Below the pieces are notes generated by a model, which saw nothing but the letters and a program-made list of their open reading frames with translations, did no database searches and had not been told where the DNA came from. Below, in pieces: positions 6,421 to 11,879 of a stretch of 11,879 nucleotides of DNA. A program made the position numbers and the translations under genes. The stretch comes from a bacterium. GTDB taxonomy: Bacteria; Desulfobacterota; GWC2-55-46; DRQE01. Every line of letters begins with the position of its first letter. Position 1 is the stretch's first letter. Where the stretch lies: contig JALUQR010000107.1 of the NCBI GenBank assembly GCA_027017505.1, positions 1 through 11,879 of the forward strand. Reading direction: 5' to 3'.

Positions 6421-7314
6421 ATGGAAAAAGAACTCAGAGAAAAGGCAAGGGAGCTTCTGGAAAGCGGTGAGGTGGGTGTGGTCATAGGCTACGGGTGGAA
6501 CCGCCGTAGAACCCGCACCACCCCTGTGTTTATAAGAAGACCAGAGGATGTGGAGCGCCTTGTGTTCAACCCCCTGTGTGTTAACAACCTGAGTGTCTAC
6601 CTTACACGAAAGTATCCCGATATGAAACCGCTGGGTAGACCCGCAATAGTGGCAAAGGGCTGTGACATAAAAAACATCGTGGTGCTCATATCAGAGGGAC
6701 AGTTAAAGAGAGAGGATGTGCACATTATAGGTGTAAGATGTAACGGGGTTGTCTACAGGCAGGAACTCTGGAAGGGTGAGCTCAAGCCAGAGATAATGCC
6801 AGTTAAGTGCCACAACTGTGATGTTCGTGAGCCCCATGTGGCTGACACCGTGGTGGGTGAACCTGTGGAGTTCACCCCGCCAGAGGAGCCCGTGGGTATG
6901 GTGTTCGATAAGATAAGAGAAATAGATGCCATGAGTCCTGACGAAAGATGGCGGTTCTGGATGGATCATTTTTCAAGGTGCATAAAGTGTTATGCCTGCA
7001 GACAGGTGTGTTCCCTGTGCTACTGCGAGCGCTGTATAACAGAAAAGAACATGCCCCAGTGGATAGAGACCTCTGCACATCCAAGGGGCAACCTCGCATG
7101 GAACCTTATAAGGGCAATGCATCTTGCAGGCAGGTGCACATTCTGTGGTGAGTGTGAGAGGGCATGCCCTGTGAACATACCGCTTAACATTATAAACCAG
7201 AAGCTTGTACTTGTGGTGAAGGATGCCTTCGGACATCGCTCGGGCTATGACCCTGACACACACCCACCACTTATAGTGTACGACACCGAGGACAAAGAGG
7301 ACTTTATAAAGTGA
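6421..7314 (+). CDS. flxC: FlxC-like Fe-S protein (FrhB/FdhB-type N-terminus plus two 4Fe-4S clusters)
   Basis: This is an iron-sulfur subunit of the Flx oxidoreductase, likely conducting electrons between FlxAB and FlxD/HdrA. The N-terminal half resembles the beta subunits of F420 hydrogenase and formate dehydrogenase: AIVAKGCDIKNIV, a SEGQLKRED segment, IIGVRCNGV (103-111), and a CHNC pair (130, 133). The C-terminal half has Cys187, 190, 193, 197 (CIKCYACRQVC), an unusual extra trio Cys200, 202, 205, and a final cluster with Cys239, 242, 245, 249 (CTFCGECERACP). The start ATG at 6421 lies two bases after the flxD stop, and AGGGGG is 14 nt upstream, so coupling is likely. Whether the F420/FMN-like half binds a flavin cannot be judged from the sequence. 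Family assignment is good; the exact role is from context. Confidence 0.85.
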   Translation: MEKELREKARELLESGEVGVVIGYGWNRRRTRTTPVFIRRPEDVERLVFNPLCVNNLSVYLTRKYPDMKPLGRPAIVAKGCDIKNIVVLISEGQLKREDVHIIGVRCNGVVYRQELWKGELKPEIMPVKCHNCDVREPHVADTVVGEPVEFTPPEEPVGMVFDKIREIDAMSPDERWRFWMDHFSRCIKCYACRQVCSLCYCERCITEKNMPQWIETSAHPRGNLAWNLIRAMHLAGRCTFCGECERACPVNIPLNIINQKLVLVVKDAFGHRSGYDPDTHPPLIVYDTEDKEDFIK

Positions 7315-8342
7315 TGGAAAAAGGTCTGCTCAAAAAAGATGCCCTGCAGACGCTCATAGACGGGGTAAGAGAAAAGGGTGGCCGTTTCGTGGCACCCACA
7401 GTTTTTGCCCGTCAGGTGGTCTACAAAGAGGTGGACAGTGCAGACCAGATTACCCACGACTACATAGTGCCCAGAAACTCCATAAAGGAGTTCTTCTTCC
7501 CCCAGACTGAACCTGTACTCAGGTTCAGACTCATGAAAGAGGGGGTTGAGCTTGAGGATGTAAGGGTTGAGCCTGAAAGAACGGTGCTGTTTGGTGTGAG
7601 ACCCTGTGATGCGGTCTCCTGCGGGTCTGTAAGAAAGGTCTTTACCTGGGACTATGTGGATGAGTTCTACACAAAAAGGGAAGAGAATGCCGTTATAATG
7701 ACCGTTGCCTGCACGAACTTCGATGAGGAATGCTTCTGCACCACAGTGGGTGTCTCACCAGAAGGAAAAGATGGTGCAGACATACTGCTTAAAGAGACAC
7801 TCGATGGAGACTACCTTGCAGAGGCTGTAACAGACAGGGGTGTGGCCTTCATGGAGGAGTTCAGCGCAGTGTTTGCAGAGTGGAACAACTCAGAGCTTAA
7901 AAAGATAGCAACACCTGAACCCATAGAGGGGGTCAGTATAGACAGAATAGTGGAGTTTTTAAAGAACAGGGCCCATTACAACAGCGAGCTCTGGGCAGAA
8001 CTTGCAAGAAAGTGTGTGGGCTGTGGGGCATGTACATTTACCTGCCCCACATGCAGGTGTTTCGATATGGTTGATGAGGGCACATACATAGAGGGCGAGA
8101 GAAGAAAAAACTGGGATTCTTGCCAGTTTGACTCCTTCACGCTCCATGCAAGCGGGCATAATCCCAGGGATACACAGTTCAAAAGGTGGCGTAACAGGTT
8201 CATGTGCAAGTTTAACTTCTATCCCGTAAAGTTTGCCACAAAGGGCTGTGTGGGCTGTGGCAGATGCATAAGGGTGTGTCCTGTAAGGCTCGATATAACA
8301 GAGGTGATGATAGAGATATCGGAGGCAGAGGGGAATGTCTAA
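7314..8342 (+). CDS. flxB: FlxB-like Fe-S protein (sulfhydrogenase beta / AsrA family)
   Basis: This electron-transfer subunit is related to the beta subunit of archaeal sulfhydrogenase and to anaerobic sulfite reductase A; in Flx complexes it partners FlxA. From ATG at 7314 the product is 342 aa. Landmarks are the N-terminal KEFFFPQTEPVLRF, FGVRPCDAVSC (93-103), Cys133 and CFC at 140-142, a first cluster Cys234, 237, 240, 244 (CVGCGACTFTCP) with Cys247 and Cys249, a CQFDSFTLHASGHNPRD segment, and a second cluster Cys312, 315, 318, 322 (CVGCGRCIRVCP). The start ATG shares one base with the flxC stop (TGATG); a GTG at 7311 would add one residue. The stop overlaps flxA by eight bases. It is soluble. 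Confidence 0.9.
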   Translation: MEKGLLKKDALQTLIDGVREKGGRFVAPTVFARQVVYKEVDSADQITHDYIVPRNSIKEFFFPQTEPVLRFRLMKEGVELEDVRVEPERTVLFGVRPCDAVSCGSVRKVFTWDYVDEFYTKREENAVIMTVACTNFDEECFCTTVGVSPEGKDGADILLKETLDGDYLAEAVTDRGVAFMEEFSAVFAEWNNSELKKIATPEPIEGVSIDRIVEFLKNRAHYNSELWAELARKCVGCGACTFTCPTCRCFDMVDEGTYIEGERRKNWDSCQFDSFTLHASGHNPRDTQFKRWRNRFMCKFNFYPVKFATKGCVGCGRCIRVCPVRLDITEVMIEISEAEGNV

Positions 8343-9168
8343 CATATACATGCCATATCTTGTAACCATTGAGGATATATTCGAAGAGGCACCAGGGGTG
8401 AAGACCCTGAACCTGGTCTTCAAAGACCCTGAGATAAGGGAGAACTTTCAGTTCAGAACAGGGCAGTTTGGTCTCTACTCTGTGTTCGGCTATGGAGAGA
8501 GCACATTCTGTATAGCATCGCCTGAAACACGCAGGGGTTACATACAGTGCACATTCAGGCGTGTGGGCAGGGTAACAACCGCTCTGTCTGAGCTGAGTGT
8601 GGGAGACACCATAGGGTTCAGGGGACCCTACGGAAACTGGTTTCCAGTGGATGAGTGGAAGGGCAAAAACATACTCTTTATAGCAGGTGGCATAGGGCTT
8701 CCACCTGTAAGGTCTGTTATATGGACATGCCTTGATAGAAGAGAGGACTACGGGGATATAACCATCGTTTACGGAGCGAGAACTGTGGATGACCTTGTCT
8801 ACAAAGAGGAGCTCAAACACTGGGAGAACAGAGACGATGTAACACTTATAAAAACAGTTGACCCTGGTGGAGAAAAGGAGGGCTGGGACGGAAAAGTGGG
8901 GTTCGTTCCAACGGTACTTGAGGAGGCATCCCCACGGGCAGAAAACACGGTGTGTGTCATATGTGGTCCGCCCGTGATGATAAAGTTTTCCCTTTCGGTG
9001 CTCGAAAAACTCGGGTTTAAGGATGAGGATGTGTACACAACCCTTGAGAATAAGATGAAGTGTGGTGTGGGAAAGTGCGGTAGATGCAATGTGGGCGATA
9101 TTTACATATGCAAGGAAGGCCCTGTGTATACCGCAGCCCAGATAAAGAGGATGTACAACGACTTCTAA
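8335..9168 (+). CDS. flxA: FlxA-like FAD/NAD(P)H-binding subunit with [2Fe-2S] (PyrK/AsrB/HydG type)
   Basis: This is the probable electron entry point: a ferredoxin-reductase-fold protein that oxidises NAD(P)H on FAD and hands electrons to its own [2Fe-2S] cluster. The 277-aa chain has an FAD domain with GESTFCIASPE (54-64) replacing the classical RxYS motif, as is common in this subfamily. The nicotinamide domain has IAGGIGLPPVRS (116-127), YGARTVDDLVYKEEL and ICGPPVMIKF (209-218). The C-terminal cluster is Cys243, 248, 251 and 259 (CGVGKCGRCN to CK). NADH versus NADPH choice cannot be called. GGAGG (8321-8325) precedes the ATG, which overlaps flxB by eight bases. Close relatives are dihydroorotate dehydrogenase PyrK and sulfite reductase AsrB; the neighbours decide for FlxA. 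Confidence 0.92.
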   Translation: MSNIYMPYLVTIEDIFEEAPGVKTLNLVFKDPEIRENFQFRTGQFGLYSVFGYGESTFCIASPETRRGYIQCTFRRVGRVTTALSELSVGDTIGFRGPYGNWFPVDEWKGKNILFIAGGIGLPPVRSVIWTCLDRREDYGDITIVYGARTVDDLVYKEELKHWENRDDVTLIKTVDPGGEKEGWDGKVGFVPTVLEEASPRAENTVCVICGPPVMIKFSLSVLEKLGFKDEDVYTTLENKMKCGVGKCGRCNVGDIYICKEGPVYTAAQIKRMYNDF

Positions 9169-9188
9169 AACCACGGAGGTTTTAAGCT

Positions 9189-9971
9189 ATGGCTACCACC
9201 AAACCAAAACAGCTGGCAACAGGCGATAGAACCATACCTCCACCAGGTGCGAAGATGATACCCATATACATAATGGGTAAGGAATACATAGTGCCTGAGA
9301 CCATAACCGTAATGAAGGCCATAGAGTATGCAGGCTACAAGTACATAAGAGGCTGTGGTTGCAGGGGTGGTATATGTGGGGCCTGTGCCACATTCTACAG
9401 ATTCATAGGCGACTACAGGCTCAGAACAGGGCTTGCCTGCCAGACAGTGGTGGAGCCCAATATGGTGATTGTACAGCTACCGTTCTTTCCTGCAAACAGG
9501 CCATCCTATGACCTCGACAACATAGAGGGAGACCTGCATGCAGAACTCAGGCGCCTCTATCCAGAGGTGTTCAAGTGCGTGGGCTGTGGCACATGCACCA
9601 GAACATGCCCCATGGATATAGATGTTATGGACTACATAGCCCTTATGAAGAGGGGAGACCTCAAAGGGGCAGCACTTAAGAGCTTTGATTGCGTTATGTG
9701 CGGGCTGTGTGCATCAAGGTGTCCTGCACAGATATCGCAGTTTACAGCTGCCATGTTCGTTAGAAGACTCTACGGAAAGTACATACTCCCGAGGGCAGAG
9801 CACCTTAAGAGACGGGTGGAAGAGGTAAAAAGCGGTAAGTACGAGAAGATGCTCGAAGAGCTTAAAAATAAGAGCGTGGAGGAGCTTAAAAAACTCTATG
9901 CCGAACGGGAGAGGGAGCCAGACCTGTCTGAGCCAGGCAAGTGGCTCCCAGAGGATAAAGAACACCTGTAA
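9189..9971 (+). CDS. frdB: Fumarate reductase Fe-S subunit, soluble TfrB-like N-terminal type
   Basis: This subunit links the flavoprotein next door to an electron donor. The 260-aa chain begins with a [2Fe-2S] ferredoxin domain: Cys58, 63, 66 and 84 in GCGCRGGICGAC and LACQ, with an extra Cys56. Two 4Fe-4S motifs follow: Cys130, 133, 136, 140 (CVGCGTCTRTCP) and Cys168, 171, 174, 178 (CVMCGLCASRCP). Ordinary SdhB/FrdB carries a 3Fe-4S cluster near the quinone site; here every motif is complete, so a quinone partner is not indicated. A charged helical tail (about 200-245) replaces the CCG domain found at this place in methanogen TfrB. There is no membrane segment, and no anchor-subunit gene is nearby. 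GGAGG at 9175-9179 supports ATG 9189. frdA follows 17 nt later. Confidence 0.88.
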   Translation: MATTKPKQLATGDRTIPPPGAKMIPIYIMGKEYIVPETITVMKAIEYAGYKYIRGCGCRGGICGACATFYRFIGDYRLRTGLACQTVVEPNMVIVQLPFFPANRPSYDLDNIEGDLHAELRRLYPEVFKCVGCGTCTRTCPMDIDVMDYIALMKRGDLKGAALKSFDCVMCGLCASRCPAQISQFTAAMFVRRLYGKYILPRAEHLKRRVEEVKSGKYEKMLEELKNKSVEELKKLYAEREREPDLSEPGKWLPEDKEHL

Positions 9972-9988
9972 AAAAAGGATGGTGAAAG

Positions 9989-11650
9989 ATGAGCGGATAC
10001 ACGGAGGAGCTTAAAAGGCTTATAAAAAAGGTTGAGGAAACACGCCCGAGAAGGCTTGAGAGGATAAAACGGGGTGAACACTACCCCCAGCTACCGATGG
10101 AACAGAGGGAGGAATGGCTTAAAAAGTATCACCCCGATTACAAGGAAGAGGGCCGTAGAAAGATAAGCGTTGGGCCAAATGCAGGAGAGGTCTTTCCAGA
10201 GGAGGTCGCGGTACTGCTTGAGTCAGAAAGCAGACTCAACCCCGATAGCATAGACCTTTCAAGGGCAGACTACTCCACCGATGTGCTCATAATAGGCGGT
10301 GGTGGGGCTGGCACCGCAGCAGCACTTACAGCAAGTGAGATGGATGCCTCCGTGATACTTGCAACAAAACTAAGACACGGCGATTCCAACACCGTTATGG
10401 CAGAAGGTGGCATACAGTGTGCAGACCAGGAGGGAGACTCCCCCTATTTTCACTACCTGGATGTCATAGGAGGGGGGCATTTCACCAACTCCCCGGAGCT
10501 TGTAAGTGCCCTCACGAACGATGCACCACTTGTTGTAAGCTGGCTTGAAGAACTGGGTGTTATGTTCGATAAACTGCCTGACGGGCGTATGAAGGTGCGC
10601 CACGGTGGAGGCACATCGAGAAAGAGGATGCACTCTGCAGGAGACATGACAGGTGCAGAGATAATGAGGGTCATGCGCGATGAGGTGAGAAACCGCACGG
10701 CCAGGATAAAGGTGCTTGAGTTTTCGCCTGCTGTGGAGCTTCTCACCGCAAGGGATGGCTCTGTTGCAGGGGCAGTGCTCTACAACCTTGAGACAAGGGA
10801 ATACTATGTGGTGAGGGCAAAGAGTGTGATTATTGCCACAGGCGGGTTCGGCAGACTCCACATACAGGGCTTTCCCACAACAAACCACTACGGGGCAACC
10901 CTTGATGGAGTGGTTATGGCATACAGGGCAGGTGCAGGGCTTAAGGACCTGGACTCCACACAGTATCATCCCACAGGGGCGGTCTTTCCAGAGCAGAATG
11001 TGGGCCTTCTGGTTACAGAAAAGGTAAGAGGGCTCGGCGCACAGCTACTCAACATAGATGGTGAGGAGTTCTGTTTTCCCCTTGAGCCCAGGGATGTGGA
11101 AAGTGCCTGCATTATAAGGGAATGCCTCGAGGTGGGAAAGGGCATTGTAACACCCACGGGCAGGATAGGCGTGTGGCTTGACTCCCCGCTCATTGACCTC
11201 ATCCACGGTGAGGGCACCGTAAGAAGGGAACTGCCCGCAAAGTATACACAGTTCAAACGCTACAATATAGATATAAGCAAGGAGCCCATGCTGGTCTATC
11301 CCACACTGCACTATCAGAACGGTGGTATAAGGATAAACCAGTGGTGCGAGACAGATGTTCGCGGGCTCTTTGCAGCAGGGGAGACCACAGGTGGGGTGCA
11401 CGGAAGAAACAGACTCATGGGCAACTCTCTGCTCGATGTGCTGGTCTTTGGCAAGAGGGCTGGCAGAAGTGCGGTTGAATACGCAAGGACACTTAAGGAA
11501 AGCCCCGAGCCAACACTTGAACATGTAAAGAGGTTCCACCAGGAGCTAAAAAAGGCAGGCATAGAAAACCCGCAGAAGGGCCCCATGCTTCTGCCAGACT
11601 ACACCCCGGAGCATGTTAAACACAGGCAATGGCTAAAGGTAGAATTATAA
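9989..11650 (+). CDS. frdA: Fumarate reductase/succinate dehydrogenase flavoprotein, soluble TfrA-like, non-covalent FAD predicted
   Basis: This subunit reduces fumarate to succinate (or the reverse) on FAD. After a charged, helical N-terminal extension of about 95 residues, the FAD fold starts at VLIIGGGGAGTAAA. Active-site residues match E. coli FrdA: His327 in QYHPTG, Arg368 in PRDV, His441 in LHYQNGG, Arg475 in GRNRLMGNSL. Where E. coli has the His that holds FAD covalently (SHTV), this protein has Asn134 (DSNTVMAEGG), so the flavin should be bound non-covalently, as in TfrA and L-aspartate oxidase. GGGTSRKRMHSAGDMTG (206-222) is TfrA/NadB-like. At 553 aa the protein is complete, but the usual C-terminal helical domain is short. 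ATG 9989 has AAGGAT about nine bases upstream. NadB is the alternative, but partner FrdB and the TCA operon favour fumarate reductase. Confidence 0.92.
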   Translation: MSGYTEELKRLIKKVEETRPRRLERIKRGEHYPQLPMEQREEWLKKYHPDYKEEGRRKISVGPNAGEVFPEEVAVLLESESRLNPDSIDLSRADYSTDVLIIGGGGAGTAAALTASEMDASVILATKLRHGDSNTVMAEGGIQCADQEGDSPYFHYLDVIGGGHFTNSPELVSALTNDAPLVVSWLEELGVMFDKLPDGRMKVRHGGGTSRKRMHSAGDMTGAEIMRVMRDEVRNRTARIKVLEFSPAVELLTARDGSVAGAVLYNLETREYYVVRAKSVIIATGGFGRLHIQGFPTTNHYGATLDGVVMAYRAGAGLKDLDSTQYHPTGAVFPEQNVGLLVTEKVRGLGAQLLNIDGEEFCFPLEPRDVESACIIRECLEVGKGIVTPTGRIGVWLDSPLIDLIHGEGTVRRELPAKYTQFKRYNIDISKEPMLVYPTLHYQNGGIRINQWCETDVRGLFAAGETTGGVHGRNRLMGNSLLDVLVFGKRAGRSAVEYARTLKESPEPTLEHVKRFHQELKKAGIENPQKGPMLLPDYTPEHVKHRQWLKVEL

Positions 11651-11652
11651 AC

Positions 11653-11658
11653 AGGAGG
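11653..11658 (+). promoter_or_regulatory. Ribosome-binding site of sucC
   Basis: AGGAGG begins three bases after the frdA stop and ends nine bases before ATG 11668. Together with the sucC-typical first residues it fixes the start, although the gene runs off the window. There is no terminator or promoter in the 17-nt gap, so sucC belongs to the same transcript. Confidence 0.8.
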
Positions 11659-11667
11659 TAGCCCTCT

Positions 11668-11879
11668 ATGAACATCCACGAGTATCAGGCAAAAGAGCTT
11701 CTGGCCAAATACGGGGTCAGTGTGCCCCGTGGAAGGGTTGTCTTCACCCCGAAGGAGGCAGGTGAGGTTGCAGAAGAGTTGCTTTCAGAAAAACCCGTGT
11801 GTGTGGTCAAGGCACAGATACATGCAGGCGGAAGGGGTAAGGCAGGTGGGGTAAAGCTTGCAAGGTCAAAAGAAGAGGC
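11668..11879 (+). CDS. sucC: Succinyl-CoA synthetase (ADP-forming) beta subunit, N-terminal part, cut by window edge
   Basis: Seventy codons are visible, then the window ends mid-gene. The start MNIHEYQAKELLAKYGV is the hallmark of SucC, where the ATP-grasp domain begins. VVKAQIHAGGRGKAGGVKLA follows at about 46-65, carrying the lysine and glycine-rich loop that contact the nucleotide. With the alpha subunit (SucD, expected just downstream) the enzyme interconverts succinate + CoA + ATP and succinyl-CoA. Here it would take the succinate made by FrdAB onward to succinyl-CoA, the substrate of 2-oxoglutarate synthase in the reverse TCA cycle. The related ATP-citrate lyase and malyl-CoA ligase subunits share this N-terminus, but the fumarate reductase neighbour favours SucC. 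Confidence 0.93.
   Translation, partial: MNIHEYQAKELLAKYGVSVPRGRVVFTPKEAGEVAEELLSEKPVCVVKAQIHAGGRGKAGGVKLARSKEE

Noticed and set aside
8212..9174. Minus-strand open frame of 320 codons opposite flxA and the end of flxB
   Set aside because: A shadow caused by codon bias of the sense genes. The translated sequence has low-complexity Cys/Tyr/His-rich character and no domain, whereas the sense strand encodes clear FAD, NAD and [2Fe-2S] motifs.
9989..11650. L-aspartate oxidase (NadB) as the identity of the flavoprotein
   Set aside because: The non-covalent FAD site and parts of the substrate region resemble NadB, but the partner Fe-S gene, the TCA operon and the long N-terminal extension fit a soluble fumarate reductase better. 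No nadA or nadC is nearby.
1..11879. CRISPR arrays, insertion sequences, integrases or other mobile elements
   Set aside because: No regularly spaced repeats, terminal inverted repeats with transposase, or attachment-like duplications were seen. The single partial tRNA at the left edge could in principle be an integration site, but the adjoining genes are core metabolism and show no sign of transfer.

Overview
The window is almost entirely one tightly packed plus-strand operon. It encodes the C4 arm of the tricarboxylic acid cycle in reductive order, with a complete set of heterodisulfide-reductase (Hdr) and flavin oxidoreductase (Flx) electron-transfer genes inserted in the middle. A minus-strand tRNA is cut by the left edge and succinyl-CoA synthetase beta is cut by the right edge. 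Strong Shine-Dalgarno sequences, GTG/TTG starts and sigma70-like promoter boxes point to a bacterium. Heavy use of ATA (Ile) and AGG/AGA (Arg), about 50% G+C, two-subunit class I fumarase and abundant Fe-S proteins point to a strict anaerobe or microaerophile. A Nitrospirota (Thermodesulfovibrio-like) or other deep-branching, possibly thermophilic, sulfur- or hydrogen-metabolising lineage would fit, but the phylum is a guess. Codon style is uniform, and I see no sign of recent transfer, mobile elements, CRISPR or broken genes.

Layout: 1-22 is the 5' end of a minus-strand tRNA. Bases 23-235 are a divergent control region holding a probable tRNA promoter, two candidate operon promoters, a hairpin over one -35 box and a 15-bp palindrome over one -10 box. 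Then come mdh (236-1165), fumarase alpha (1182-2018), a structured 102-nt spacer, and fumarase beta (2121-2675). Next are hdrC, hdrB and hdrA (2682-5960), an mvhD/flxD-type gene (5978-6418), and flxC, flxB and flxA (6421-9168). The run ends with a fumarate-reductase Fe-S subunit (9189-9971), its flavoprotein (9989-11650) and sucC (11668 to the end). From the hdr genes on, gaps are at most about 20 nt and several genes overlap, so translation is probably coupled.

Working model: Mdh makes malate from oxaloacetate, FumAB makes fumarate, FrdAB reduces it to succinate, and SucCD activates succinate to succinyl-CoA. FrdAB has no membrane-anchor genes beside it. Its flavoprotein has Asn where membrane-type enzymes have the covalent-FAD His, and its Fe-S subunit has two complete 4Fe-4S motifs. 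These traits resemble soluble thiol:fumarate reductase (TfrAB) of methanogens and the soluble NADH-dependent enzyme of Hydrogenobacter, not quinone-linked Frd. TfrB is an Fe-S protein fused to an HdrB-like CCG domain; here that domain is supplied by a separate HdrB gene in the same operon. FlxA can take electrons from NAD(P)H, and HdrA is the family's flavin bifurcation centre. I therefore infer a soluble complex or pathway that couples NADH-dependent fumarate reduction to ferredoxin reduction. That would supply low-potential electrons for the 2-oxoglutarate and pyruvate synthases of the reverse TCA cycle. The gene content is directly visible; the coupling is inference.
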